Source: Comamonadaceae bacterium
GTDB lineage: Bacteria; Pseudomonadota; Gammaproteobacteria; Burkholderiales; Burkholderiaceae_C
Length of the DNA stretch: 64,000 bases
Reading direction: 5' to 3'
NCBI GenBank assembly: GCA_947447355.1
Contig: CANFJF010000002.1
Span: forward strand, 1-64,000
In this document: one piece after another, positions 38,307-49,509 of the stretch
Layout of the letters: every line of letters begins with the position of its first letter
Numbering within the stretch: the stretch's first letter is position 1
The notes under the pieces: generated by a model
Seen by the model: the letters and a program-made list of their open reading frames with translations, nothing else
The model's database searches: none
Told to the model about the DNA's origin: nothing
Made by a program: the position numbers and the translations under genes

Positions 38307-39485
38307 TCAGATGGCACCGGCACTTTTCATTGAATCAATCTCACCTGTACTGAACCCCAGTTCGCCCAAGATGGAATCCGTGTGCTCCCCGAGAGCTGGC
38401 ACGGGGCCCATCAACGGATCATCTTCTCGTTGCATCCCGGGGGGAAGCAACGCCTTCAAGTTGCCTACCGGCGAGCCAATCTCGGTCCACCGGTTTCGCG
38501 CCTTCAATTGCGGATGCTGCCAAACGTCTTCCATGTCATTCAGCTGCGCATTGGCGATGCCGGCTTCGTCAAGTCGCGCAATCAACTGAGGTCCGGTCAG
38601 TTGCTTGAACACGCCTTCCAGCATCGGCTTGAGCACGTCGCGCTGCGCGACCCGCTTTGCATTTCCGGCATAGTCAGCGTTGGTCAAAAGGTCTGGCAGT
38701 TGCAGCACGGTGCGGCACAGTGAGGTCCACTCACGCTCGTTCTGCACCGCGAGGATGACGGTCACGCCGTCGCCGGCTGTGAAAGGTCCGTACGGATAAA
38801 TCGCAGCATGGGAGGCTCCGGCACGCGGTGGCGGGGGCGCGCCGTCATAGGTGTAATAAAGCGCATAGCTGGTCCACTCGGTCATGGCTTCCAGCATCGA
38901 CACTTCAATGTGCGAGCCCTTGCCGCTGACATGCCGCCGCAACAGCGCGGCCAGAATATTGCTGTAGGCGTACATGCCTGAGGCAATGTCGGCCACTGAA
39001 GCTCCCGACTTGGAGGGCTCCTCCGGCGTGCCGCTGATGGACACCAAACCCGCTTCGCTCTGAATCAGCAAGTCGTAGGCTTTTTTATCGCGGTAAGGTC
39101 CGTCCAGTCCGTAGCCTGAAATGTCGCACAGCGTCAGCTGGGGATGCTTGGGCGCCAGCTGATCCCATGACAGGCCTAAGCGAGCTGCAGCGCCGGGCGC
39201 CAGATTTTGAACCACCACGTCGGCCTTGGCCATCAAGGCATCGAGGACCGGTTTGGCCTGCGGATGCTTGATGTCTAAGGTCAGACTTTCCTTGGAGCGG
39301 TTGACCCATACGAAATGCGAAGCAAGCCCGCGCACACGCGTGTCATAGTTGCGCGCGAAGTCGCCAGAGCCCGGGCGCTCCACCTTGATCACACGTGCGC
39401 CAAGGTCTGCCAGATGGCGCGTGCAGAACGGCGCGGCAATCGCGTGCTCGAAGGTGACAACCGTCAGACCCTGGAGGGTTCGCAT
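38307..39485 (-). CDS. CaiB/BaiF family CoA-transferase
   Basis: MRTLQGLTVVTFEHAIAAPFCTRHLADLGARVIKVERPGSGDFARNYDTRVRG. Confidence 0.92.
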   Translation of the reverse strand: MRTLQGLTVVTFEHAIAAPFCTRHLADLGARVIKVERPGSGDFARNYDTRVRGLASHFVWVNRSKESLTLDIKHPQAKPVLDALMAKADVVVQNLAPGAAARLGLSWDQLAPKHPQLTLCDISGYGLDGPYRDKKAYDLLIQSEAGLVSISGTPEEPSKSGASVADIASGMYAYSNILAALLRRHVSGKGSHIEVSMLEAMTEWTSYALYYTYDGAPPPPRAGASHAAIYPYGPFTAGDGVTVILAVQNEREWTSLCRTVLQLPDLLTNADYAGNAKRVAQRDVLKPMLEGVFKQLTGPQLIARLDEAGIANAQLNDMEDVWQHPQLKARNRWTEIGSPVGNLKALLPPGMQREDDPLMGPVPALGEHTDSILGELGFSTGEIDSMKSAGAI

Positions 39486-39495
39486 AGGATGGCCC

Positions 39496-40656
39496 TCAGA
39501 AAGACCGCGGCAGGCCAAGCACATGCTCGGCCACGTAGGAAAGAATCATGTTGGTCGAAATCGGTGCCACCTGGTAAAGACGGGTCTCGCGAAACTTGCG
39601 CTCCACGTCGTATTCGGTGGCAAAGCCGAAGCCGCCATGGAACTGAAGGCATGCATTGGCCGCTTCCCAAGAGACATCGGCAGCCAGCAGCTTCGACATG
39701 TTGGACTCAGCGCCACAAGGTTGGTGAGCATCAAACAGAGCGGCCGCTTTGAATCGCATCAGGTCGGCCGCCTGAAGATTGACCCAAGCACGCGCGATTG
39801 GAAATTGCACGCCTTGATTCTTGCCGATAGGTCGATCAAAGACGATGCGCTCGTTGGCGTACCTCGTGATTTTTTCGATGAACCAGTGGGCGTCACCAAT
39901 GCACTCGGCGGCAATCAGCGTGCGCTCAGCGTTGAGTCCGTCCAAGATGTATTTGAAGCCCTTGCCTTCCTCGCCGATCAGGTTGTCCGCGGGGATCTCG
40001 AGGTTGTCAAAAAACAGCTCATTGGTCTCGTGGTTGACCATGTTGGCAATCGGACGAATGGTCATGCCGTTGCCGGTGGCGGCACGCACATCGACTAAGA
40101 AGACGGACAGACCGTCAGACTTGCGCGCCACCTGATCCACCGGGGTGGTTCGGGCCAGCAGAATCATCAACTCGGAGTGCTGCACCCGCGACGTCCAAAC
40201 CTTCTGCCCATTGACGATGTAGCGGTCGCCTTTTTTGACGGCCATGGTCTTGAGCTGGGTGGTGTCTGTCCCGGTGGTGGGCTCGGTCACTGCCATGGAT
40301 TGCAGCCGCAGCTCACCCGTGGCAATGCGCGGAAGGTAGCGCTCTTTTTGCGCCGTTGAACCGTGGCGCAGCAGCGTGTTCATGTTGTACATTTGGCCAT
40401 GGCAAGCCCCCGCGTTGCCACCGCAGCGGTTGATCTCCTCCATGATCACCGTGGCTTCAGTGAGCCCCAGACCAGAGCCGCCATATTCTTGAGGAATCAA
40501 TGCCGCCAGCCAACCGGCTTGTGTCAGTGCGTTCACGAATATTTCCGGGTACGCCTTGTCCTCGTCAACGCGGCGGAAATAGTCGCTGGGCAGCTGCGCC
40601 GCCAACGCACGGATAGCATCGCGGATATCTTGATAAGAATCGTGTGGACTGAACAT
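39496..40656 (-). CDS. Acyl-CoA dehydrogenase family protein
   Basis: VTEPTTGTDTTQLKTMAV, NGQKVWTSRVQHSELM, LQFHGGFGFATEYDVERKFRETRLYQVAPI. Confidence 0.92.
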   Translation of the reverse strand: MFSPHDSYQDIRDAIRALAAQLPSDYFRRVDEDKAYPEIFVNALTQAGWLAALIPQEYGGSGLGLTEATVIMEEINRCGGNAGACHGQMYNMNTLLRHGSTAQKERYLPRIATGELRLQSMAVTEPTTGTDTTQLKTMAVKKGDRYIVNGQKVWTSRVQHSELMILLARTTPVDQVARKSDGLSVFLVDVRAATGNGMTIRPIANMVNHETNELFFDNLEIPADNLIGEEGKGFKYILDGLNAERTLIAAECIGDAHWFIEKITRYANERIVFDRPIGKNQGVQFPIARAWVNLQAADLMRFKAAALFDAHQPCGAESNMSKLLAADVSWEAANACLQFHGGFGFATEYDVERKFRETRLYQVAPISTNMILSYVAEHVLGLPRSF

Positions 40657-40689
40657 GCGGGTCAGCTTCGCTTATGCGGGCCGTCATGA

Positions 40690-40718
40690 CAATGGAATTG
40701 TTTTAGCCTCGATTGAAT
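40690..40718. promoter_or_regulatory. Shared 29-bp motif, copy A
   Basis: CAATGGAATTGTTTTAGCCTCGATTGAAT, 24/29 identical to 43766-43794. Confidence 0.65.
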
Positions 40719-40808
40719 AATTTTGACTGTGTGGCTGACGATCTGGTTCCCGTTCGGATTGACTTATGATCCAAAAATGAATTGCACAACCATCGTCACT
40801 TAATCAAG

Positions 40809-41756
40809 ATGCGGGATCTACCGCCCCTCAACGCGCTGCGCGCGTTCGTTTTTACCGCCCGCCACCTGAGTGCGACCAAGGCGGCGGCAGAGCTTTCCGT
40901 GACGCTGGGGGCAGTCAGTCACCAGTTGCGCGCGCTGGAGGAATTCTTGGACGTGAGCCTGTTTGTTCGGGGTCACCGACAGTTGACGCTGACCGATGCG
41001 GGAGAACGCTATTTCCGCGACGTCTCAGCCGCCTTTGAGTCGATCCGGGAATCGACGGTCGCGCTGACCAATCCCGGCCACAAGGATGTTTTGCGGGTTC
41101 GCGCTTACACCACCTTTTCTCTGCGATGGCTGATTCCGCGCCTGTCGAGCTTTTGCATCGACAACCGATCACAAGAGCTGGTCCTTTCAACCGGCATGGA
41201 CCCCGTGGACTTCAGCCGCGACAAGCTGGACTTTGCGATCCGTCTGGGCTTGGGGCATTGGCCAGGCACTGTAGCCGAGCGACTGATTCCCAATGTGCTG
41301 GTTCCGGTCTGTAGTCCGGCGTTGCTCACGCGCGGCCCCGCGGTGCAAAAACCACAAGATCTTGCCCACCATGTGCTGCTGCAATCCACTTGGTCCGAAC
41401 GCCGAGACGACTGGTCGCAGTGGTTGCGTGAACAGAGCGTAGAGATGCAGGAAGACTATAGTTTTCTCTACTTCGAGAGTTCGGCGCTGAGCTATCAAGC
41501 CGCCATTGAAGGGCAGGGCTTTGCAATGGCGCAGCTGGCGTTGGTTGAGGAAGACTTGGCTGCTGGCCGCCTGGTCTGTCCGATCCGGCATTACCTCGAC
41601 AAGGGCGAGTTCACCTATTACCTGGTCTACCCAGAGAACAAACGGCTGACACCCCAAATGAAGCGTTTTCGAGACTGGCTGCTCGCGGAGTGCGATGTCT
41701 TCAACAACAAAAGCAGCGCGATCGCGGGATTGGCTGTCGAGCAAACTGCACGCTAG
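40809..41756 (+). CDS. LysR-family regulator, GcvA-like
   Basis: MRDLPPLNALRAFVFTARHLSATKAAAELSVTLGAVSHQLRALEEFL. Confidence 0.92.
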   Translation: MRDLPPLNALRAFVFTARHLSATKAAAELSVTLGAVSHQLRALEEFLDVSLFVRGHRQLTLTDAGERYFRDVSAAFESIRESTVALTNPGHKDVLRVRAYTTFSLRWLIPRLSSFCIDNRSQELVLSTGMDPVDFSRDKLDFAIRLGLGHWPGTVAERLIPNVLVPVCSPALLTRGPAVQKPQDLAHHVLLQSTWSERRDDWSQWLREQSVEMQEDYSFLYFESSALSYQAAIEGQGFAMAQLALVEEDLAAGRLVCPIRHYLDKGEFTYYLVYPENKRLTPQMKRFRDWLLAECDVFNNKSSAIAGLAVEQTAR

Positions 41757-41780
41757 CCAAGCCGGCGTCTGGTGTTTGGT

Positions 41781-42566
41781 CTACCGACCCATGAATGAAG
41801 CGGCTCGCTTGCCCAACATGGCTGCAATACCTTCATGCGCATCTTCGGTGGCTGCTGTCCGCGCAATGGCCAGCGCCTCGGCCTCCAACTGCCCCTGCAG
41901 TTGCGCTTGGCCAGCCCGCAGAAATAAACCTTTGATCTCGCCATAAGCCGCTGTCGGCCCTTGGGCCATCTGGCGTGCGCAGGCGAGGGCACGCGCTTCG
42001 ACATGATCTGGCGCAACGACTTCGTCCACCAGACCGCAAGCCAGTGCCTGCGCACTGTCCAGAACTTCAGCTTGCAGAACGAAACGCCGCGCGCGCGTCA
42101 CCCCCATGCGGGCTGTCAGCGTGACGCTTGTCCCTGAATCACAGCTGAGTCCGATGCGCGCGAAAGCCGAGCCGAATCGGCTGTCACTGGAGGCGATGAC
42201 GACATCGCAGCCTGCGGCCAGTGACAGCGCGCCGCCCATCACCGCGCCCTGAACTTGTGCCACCATCGGGACCGGCAAGGCCCACAGGCGTTGCAGGGCG
42301 GTGTGCAGATCAGCCGTCCAAGCATGGACCAGAGCCGGCAAGCCTTGGGGTGGCTCATGGAGGGATCGCAGGTCGCCGCCGTAGCTGAAGTCGCGTCCGG
42401 GTGCGCGCAACAACACGCAGCGCAGCCCCTGGCACTGCCAAAGCCAGAGCACATGTTCTTTCAGCGCCAACACAAATGCCTGATCCATCGGATTGCCGCG
42501 CAGCGGCTGAGCCAGCGTCAGGACGGCTAAGCCGTCAGAGAAATCGACGTCGATGGAAGAGGTCAT
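41781..42566 (-). CDS. Enoyl-CoA hydratase/isomerase family protein
   Basis: FSYGGDLRSLHEPP...VPMVAQVQGAVMGGALSLAAGCDVVIA; ATG at 42566. Confidence 0.88.
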   Translation of the reverse strand: MTSSIDVDFSDGLAVLTLAQPLRGNPMDQAFVLALKEHVLWLWQCQGLRCVLLRAPGRDFSYGGDLRSLHEPPQGLPALVHAWTADLHTALQRLWALPVPMVAQVQGAVMGGALSLAAGCDVVIASSDSRFGSAFARIGLSCDSGTSVTLTARMGVTRARRFVLQAEVLDSAQALACGLVDEVVAPDHVEARALACARQMAQGPTAAYGEIKGLFLRAGQAQLQGQLEAEALAIARTAATEDAHEGIAAMLGKRAASFMGR

Positions 42567-42579
42567 GCGATGCGCCAGC

Positions 42580-43734
42580 CTAGTACTGCACGGCCGCACG
42601 GCCGATGCGTTCGCGGGCGATCACCAGCTTCATCACGGCCGCCATTCCGTCGCCAATTTCGAGCCCCATGACATCGCGCATCCGCTGCTGGTGCGGCGAG
42701 TCCTTGGACCAGCCGTAATGCCCGAAGGTCAACAGGCACTGGTGGATCACGTCGAACGCATGGCGCGGCCCCATCCATTTGCACATGGCGGCCTCGGCAG
42801 TGTGCCGCTCACCTGCATCACGCAGCGCCAACGCGTGGTAACCCAGCTGGCGCACGGCTGCAATCATCGACTCGCCTTCTGCCAATGGAAAGGTCACGCC
42901 TTGAAACTGCGCGATCGGCCGACCAAAGGCCTCGCGCTCCTTGGCGTAGACCCACGCTTCATCCAAGGAGGCTTGTGCCGCGCCGCAGCATTGCAGGCCG
43001 ATGAGCGCGCGGCTGTAATCAAAGCCCTGCATGCCGATCACAAAACCCTTGTCCAGCTCTCCCAGCATATTTTCGGGTGGCACACGCACATCATCAAAAA
43101 ATACCGATCCCCGACCGGTGGCCAACCCGCCTACATCGTCAAAGCAGGTAGTGGCAATGCCTGGCGTACCGCTGGGCACAAAAAAGGCTGAGACGCCTTT
43201 GGCGCCAGAATCGGGCGCACCTGTGCGCGCAAACACGATGTAGCCATCCGCGCGGTCGGCAAAGCTGATCGATGTCTTCTCACCACGGATGACATAGCGC
43301 CCGTCCGTGGCGTCAAAGCGCGCACGCACTTGCAGGTTGCTGGCGTCGGAGCCACCGCGCGGCTCCGTCAGGCAGATCGCCACGATGGCCTGTCCGGAGG
43401 TCATGCGCGGCAACCATTCCTGCACGATAGACGGCCGCGCATTGCGCAGCAGGATGTCGCCGTTCAGGGATGTCAAAAGCATGGTTGCACCAATGTTGAA
43501 GTCGCCGTAAGCCACTTCTTCGAACAGCAGCCCAGCGGTCACGCCGTCGAGTCCCATGCCACCCACTTGCTCGGGCAAGTCCATGCCCAGCAGGCCGAGC
43601 TGCCCCATCTCCTGAAGCAGGTCCCGGTCTAGGGTGGCCTTCTTTTCACGCAGGATGTAATCGGGCAGCAATCGCTTGCGAGAAAACTGGCGCGCAGCTT
43701 CTTGCAAGGCTTTTTGTTCTTCATTGAGGATCAT
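42580..43734 (-). CDS. Acyl-CoA dehydrogenase family protein
   Basis: ICLTEPRGGSDASNLQVRA, GEKTSISFAD, REAFGRPIAQFQGVTFPLAEGE. Confidence 0.92.
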   Translation of the reverse strand: MILNEEQKALQEAARQFSRKRLLPDYILREKKATLDRDLLQEMGQLGLLGMDLPEQVGGMGLDGVTAGLLFEEVAYGDFNIGATMLLTSLNGDILLRNARPSIVQEWLPRMTSGQAIVAICLTEPRGGSDASNLQVRARFDATDGRYVIRGEKTSISFADRADGYIVFARTGAPDSGAKGVSAFFVPSGTPGIATTCFDDVGGLATGRGSVFFDDVRVPPENMLGELDKGFVIGMQGFDYSRALIGLQCCGAAQASLDEAWVYAKEREAFGRPIAQFQGVTFPLAEGESMIAAVRQLGYHALALRDAGERHTAEAAMCKWMGPRHAFDVIHQCLLTFGHYGWSKDSPHQQRMRDVMGLEIGDGMAAVMKLVIARERIGRAAVQY

Positions 43735-43765
43735 GATTTATTGGACTTCCGCGCTGGTAGTCGTG

Positions 43766-43794
43766 CAATCGAATTGTTTTGCACTTGATTGAAT
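43766..43794. promoter_or_regulatory. Shared 29-bp motif, copy B
   Basis: CAATCGAATTGTTTTGCACTTGATTGAAT. Confidence 0.65.
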
Positions 43795-43904
43795 GCAGCT
43801 CAAGCGCCGTGCTGGGTTGAGGCTCATTCCATCACGCCAAAAATAACTCAATTGCCGAGGCTTGACGATCTCTCCACAATCGGCTCGAAGAAGGAGGCTT
43901 CCGC

Positions 43905-44729
43905 ATGAATATCGCTGAGATTTTGCCGCGCACTCTGTTTTCCGGAAAGACCGTTTTCATCACCGGGGGCGGTAGCGGAATCAATCTGGGGATTGCCCGC
44001 AACTTTGCCAGCCTGGGCGCCAACGTGGCCATTTGCAGCCGCGACCTGGCCAAGCTGGAGCGTGCTGCAGCCGAGTTGCGTGAGCTGGGTCATCAGGTGT
44101 TGCCGGTGTCTGCTGATGTGCGCGACCCCGCCGCTGTGGCCGCCGCCCTGGCACGCTGCGAGGCAGAACTGGGTCCGGCCAGTGTCATCATCAGCGGAGC
44201 CGCAGGCAACTTTATCTGCGAAGCCGAAAAGCTGTCTCCCAACGGATTCAAGACCGTCGTGGACATCGACCTGCTGGGTTCGTTCAACGTGGCCCGTGCC
44301 GGCTTTGAGCAGTTGCGGCAAACGCGGGGGTCTGTCATTTTTATTTCAGCTGGTATTGCCTGGCTGCCGTACTCACACCAGATTCATGCTGCCGCGGCCA
44401 AGGCGGGTATTGACAGCATGATGAAAAACCTCGCCTTGGAATGGGGTCGCTATGGCATCCGCGCTAACAGCATTGCACCCGGCTATATCGGCGACACGGA
44501 GGGAACCAGCCGGGTCGCCGGGGGCCCCGTGATGGACGCCGTCATGGCCACAACGCCCTTGGGTCGCCTCGGCACCACCGACGACATCGGGCAGGCGGCT
44601 GTCTTCTTGGCCTCGCCCTTGGCGTCGTTCGTGACGGGCACTGTGGTCGTCGTCGATGGCGGTCACTATCTGGAAGGCTCAGCCATGCTCAATGCGGCGC
44701 AACGCGCACTGTCTGCGCAAGCAACATGA
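43905..44729 (+). CDS. SDR-family oxidoreductase (2,4-dienoyl-CoA reductase-like)
   Basis: GKTVFITGGGSGINLGIARNFASLGANVAICSRDLAKLERAA. Confidence 0.88.
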   Translation: MNIAEILPRTLFSGKTVFITGGGSGINLGIARNFASLGANVAICSRDLAKLERAAAELRELGHQVLPVSADVRDPAAVAAALARCEAELGPASVIISGAAGNFICEAEKLSPNGFKTVVDIDLLGSFNVARAGFEQLRQTRGSVIFISAGIAWLPYSHQIHAAAAKAGIDSMMKNLALEWGRYGIRANSIAPGYIGDTEGTSRVAGGPVMDAVMATTPLGRLGTTDDIGQAAVFLASPLASFVTGTVVVVDGGHYLEGSAMLNAAQRALSAQAT

Positions 44730-45532
44730 CCATGGACACGCAGGCGAGCGGTCTGGACCTCACGGTACAAGACGTGTCCGTCGCCTTTGGCGGTGTGCAG
44801 GCGCTGCGCAGCGTGAGTCTTCATGCGCCAGCGGGTCGCATTACCGCCGTGATTGGCCCGAATGGCGCTGGCAAGACCAGCCTGTTCAACACGATCTCTG
44901 GGTTTTACAAACCCTCTGGCGGACGCATTCATCTGGGGGGCACCGACATCACCTCGGCACCTTTGCACGCGCGCGCCGGCATGGGTCTGGCGCGTACCTT
45001 CCAGAACGTTGCTTTGTTCCGCGGGCTTTCGGTGCTTCAAAACATCAAGCTCGGCGGCCACCACGCCATGCGATCGGGCATGCTGTCTTCGCTGCTGGCG
45101 ACACCCGCTGCACGCCGCGAAGAGATGGCGCTGCGCAGCGCAGTGGAAGATGTTATCGACTTTCTAGAGCTGGACAACGTGCGCCACAAACCGGTAGAAA
45201 TGCTCTCGTACGGATTGCAAAAGCGGGTCGAACTCGCTCGCGGCTTAGCCATGAGTCCGAAGGTCCTGCTGCTGGATGAACCGGTCGCCGGAATGAACCG
45301 CGAAGAGACCGAGGACATGGCCCGCTTCATCCTGGATGTACAGGAAGAACGAGGCGTGACGATCGTGTTGGTCGAGCACGACATGGGCATGGTGATGGAT
45401 ATTTCACACCACGTTGCGGTGTTGAACTTTGGCGAACTCATCGCCCAAGGGACGCCCGCAGAGGTGGCGCGCCATCCAGAGGTGGTGAAGGCTTACTTGG
45501 GCGGTGAACCGGCTGCTGCAAACGCATGCTAG
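44726..45532 (+). CDS. Branched-chain-type ABC transporter ATP-binding protein (LivG-like)
   Basis: Walker A GPNGAGKTS; Walker B VLLLDEPVAGMN; H-loop VLVEHDM. Confidence 0.93.
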   Translation: MTMDTQASGLDLTVQDVSVAFGGVQALRSVSLHAPAGRITAVIGPNGAGKTSLFNTISGFYKPSGGRIHLGGTDITSAPLHARAGMGLARTFQNVALFRGLSVLQNIKLGGHHAMRSGMLSSLLATPAARREEMALRSAVEDVIDFLELDNVRHKPVEMLSYGLQKRVELARGLAMSPKVLLLDEPVAGMNREETEDMARFILDVQEERGVTIVLVEHDMGMVMDISHHVAVLNFGELIAQGTPAEVARHPEVVKAYLGGEPAAANAC

Positions 45533-46407
45533 ACGTCTACATCTTCATCGAGTTTCTGATTCTCGGGCTGCTGTCCAGCGGCGTGTCTGCGCTGATTGCA
45601 CTGAGTTTTGTGCTGATCTACAAAGGCACGCATGTGGTGAATTTCGCCGTTGGCGAAGTGATGATGCTGGGCGCTTATTTGTACTACACGGCTGCCGTCA
45701 TTTTGAACTGGCCGCCGGCCGCAGCGCTGGTGTTTGCCCTCGTCTTAGTTGCCGCAGCCAGCGCACTGATTGAGGCGATGGTCCTTCGCCCCTTGGCCGG
45801 GCAACCCACCATTTCCATCCTGATGGCGACTATCGGACTGGCCAGTCTGATGCATGGCGGTATTGAAATGGTCTGGGGCCAAAGTCCTCTGGAGACCCCG
45901 GCGCTGTTGCCGCGTTTCCCTTTGACCATCGGCGAAGTGATGATCCCCGGCGCAGCGATGGGTAACTTCCTGGTGTCCGCCGTTCTGATCGGGTTGCTGG
46001 TTGCCTTTTTCCGTTACAGCTTGACCGGTATCTCTATGCGGGCCACGGCGAGTGACCCAGTGACGGCTGCCACGCTGGGCGTTGATGTTCGAGCATCACA
46101 GCGCCTGACTTGGATTCTGGCTGGCGCCACTGCCACCGTCGCCGGTGTGCTGATTGTGAGTTCGGGCAGCGTGTCGCCAGCCCTGGCGTCTACCGCGCTC
46201 AGCGTCTTTGCGGTGGTTATTCTGGGCGGGCTGGACAGTGTGGCTGGTGCGATCATCGCCAGCCTCATCGTTGGCGTGCTGGAGAGCTTGACTGTGGGTT
46301 ACGTTGGCGGCAAGATGCGCGACGTCTTTCCTTACCTTGTTGTCCTGGCCATCTTGGTTATGCGGCCTTACGGGCTGCTGGGCACCCGCGAAATCGAGAG
46401 GCTCTGA
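45526..46407 (+). CDS. Branched-chain-type ABC transporter permease (LivH-like)
   Basis: ALIALSFVLIYKGTHVVNFAVGEVMMLGAY; VVILGGLDSVAGAIIASLIVGVLESL. Confidence 0.92.
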   Translation: MLDVYIFIEFLILGLLSSGVSALIALSFVLIYKGTHVVNFAVGEVMMLGAYLYYTAAVILNWPPAAALVFALVLVAAASALIEAMVLRPLAGQPTISILMATIGLASLMHGGIEMVWGQSPLETPALLPRFPLTIGEVMIPGAAMGNFLVSAVLIGLLVAFFRYSLTGISMRATASDPVTAATLGVDVRASQRLTWILAGATATVAGVLIVSSGSVSPALASTALSVFAVVILGGLDSVAGAIIASLIVGVLESLTVGYVGGKMRDVFPYLVVLAILVMRPYGLLGTREIERL

Positions 46408-46409
46408 CC

Positions 46410-47450
46410 ATGCGCACCGGCATCTATTTCGAAGGCTACCGCACCGAAGAACAACTTTGGGACTCGCCGGTTTCACGCGCATGGATGGCGATCTTTGTGA
46501 CCGCGATGATCTCGCTTCCTTGGTGGGGCTCGGACTATGTGTTGGCCATGGCCTGCATCGTCGGCATCCACCTCATCGCGACGATGGGCCTGAACATCAC
46601 CACGGGTGGCGCGGGGCTCATTTCACTCAGCCATGCCGCTTTCATGGGTGTGGGTTGTTATGCCGTTTCATGGTTTGCTGGCTGGGGCATTCCCTTCTTT
46701 CTAGCGATCCCGCTGGCGGGTGCAGTGGCCGCCGCTGTGGGCATGCTGGTCGGTGTGCCCAGCTTGCGGGTGAAGGGCATGTACTTCGCTATCGCCACAC
46801 TGGCCGCTCATTTTGTTTTGAGTTTTTTGTTTCGCGAATGGACACCGGTGACTGGCGGGCCGAGTGGGGTGAACATCGTTCCTGCTGAGTTGTTCGGCTT
46901 CGAGCTCACGGGTGACCGCCGGATGTTTTACCCGATTTATGGCTTTGCGCTGTTGCTCGGCTTGGGCGCGGCCAATCTGAACCGCAGCTATATCGGCCGC
47001 GCGTTCATCGCCGTTCGCGACCGCGACATTTCGGCAGAACTGATCGGCGTCAATTTACTGCACTATAAAGTGCTGGCCTTCATGACGGGCGCTTTCTATG
47101 CCGGCGTCGCCGGCGGATTGTTGGGCTACTTTTACGGTGCCATCACCTCGGAATACTTCACCTTCGGTCTGTCGGTGTTCTACGTGGCCGCCATCATCGT
47201 CGGCGGTCTCGGTCGCGTGTTGGGCAGCGTGCTGGGTGCTGTGTTCATGACGCTCGTGCCCGAATCACTGCGCTTGTTGTCCAGCGCTACCTCGTCTTGG
47301 TTGCCATCGCTGGCCACGTTGTTACTGCCCGTCGGACAAGTTGTCTTTGGCGTCCTGATCATTGCCTTTCTTGTGCTTGAGCCGCATGGCCTCGCCCAAG
47401 TCTGGGCCCGTGTACGCCGCATTTTTCATCTCTGGCCATTTCGCACCTGA
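46410..47450 (+). CDS. Branched-chain-type ABC transporter permease (LivM-like)
   Basis: GLNITTGGAGLISLSHAAFMGVGCYAVS; AAIIVGGLGRVLGSVLGAVFMTLVPE. Confidence 0.92.
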   Translation: MRTGIYFEGYRTEEQLWDSPVSRAWMAIFVTAMISLPWWGSDYVLAMACIVGIHLIATMGLNITTGGAGLISLSHAAFMGVGCYAVSWFAGWGIPFFLAIPLAGAVAAAVGMLVGVPSLRVKGMYFAIATLAAHFVLSFLFREWTPVTGGPSGVNIVPAELFGFELTGDRRMFYPIYGFALLLGLGAANLNRSYIGRAFIAVRDRDISAELIGVNLLHYKVLAFMTGAFYAGVAGGLLGYFYGAITSEYFTFGLSVFYVAAIIVGGLGRVLGSVLGAVFMTLVPESLRLLSSATSSWLPSLATLLLPVGQVVFGVLIIAFLVLEPHGLAQVWARVRRIFHLWPFRT

Positions 47451-47491
47451 CGACCGAGCACCTTTTCGTTACATCACACCAGGAGACAGTC

Positions 47492-48672
47492 ATGACGCAG
47501 AACCGCAGAACACTACTCAAGGCAGCCGCAGCCACCGCCGTGGGGGTCGGAACTTACCGCCCACTCTTTGCCCAGGCCAAGGCGGATATCGTCATCGGAG
47601 CGGCGCACCCGATGACGGGTTTCATGTCCTTCGCCGGGGTGGCCAGCAACTACGCCATGGGTGACTACATCAACTGGCGCAACCAAAACGGCGGCGTTCT
47701 CGGCCACAAGATTCGCTATGTCGGTGAAGACAGCGCCTACAAGGTGGACCAAGGCGTGGCCGTCGTGAAGAAAATGATCGCATCGGACAAACCGTCGTTC
47801 ATTTTTCTGGACGGCTCACCCTTGTCCAAAGCGGTCGGTCGCGATGTGCTGGCCACCGGCACCGTGATGACAGGCGGCTTCTCGTCATCGGAGGCGCTGC
47901 TCGATCAGAAACTCTACCCGCACCACTTTCTTTCGGGTCCGACATTTGGCGCAACGTGCCAGATCTTGATGGAGTACATCGGACGGGTCGCCAAGGCCAG
48001 CGGCAACGTGCCGAAGATTGCGCTGGTCACGACGGATCAGGAATGGGGCACTGAGTCGCGCTTCCATTTGATGGCGCACGCTGAAAAGTTAGGCCTGCCG
48101 ATCGTCCAAGATATCGTCACCAAACCCACTGGTGTGGACGTCACCTCCGAGGTCGCGAAACTGCGTCGCTCGAAGCCTGATATCGTGATTTTCCAAGGCT
48201 ACATCATGAATCCGGTGCCTGAGTTCGTGCGCCAGATGCGCGAGGCCGGTATCACTGCGCAGGTGATGTCGGCCACCTATGGCGTCGACCGCATCATGTA
48301 CGAGGCGCTGGCCAAAAACGGCGAACGTCTCACCGGCGTGATGCCTTACCGTTATGGCTACGACACTGATTCAAAAACGATGGTGACGATGCGTGAGTAC
48401 GTGGCCAAGGTGCGCCCGCAGCAGGAATCGATCTCCCTTTTCTACATTCATGCCTGGCTCACCGGCATGATCTTTTGCGAGGTCGCCGAGCGCTGCCTCA
48501 AGGCTGGCAAGAAGCTGACGCTGCCCAACATGAAGACTGCTTTGGAATCCATCCGCGACTGGGATACCGGCGGCCTGACGGGCCTGCTGGTCGACTTGAG
48601 CACGCACCAAATTAAAACCGGCCGGGTCTACAGCTACGACCCAGCCTCTCGTCGGATGGAGCCTGCCAGCGG

Positions 48673-48688
<16 letters not shown>
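47492..48688 (+). CDS. Branched-chain-type ABC transporter substrate-binding protein
   Basis: IVIGAAHPMTGFMSFAGVASNYAMGDYINWRNQNGGVLGHKIRYVGEDSAYK. Confidence 0.9.
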
Positions 48689-49505
<817 letters not shown>

Positions 49506-49509
<4 letters not shown>

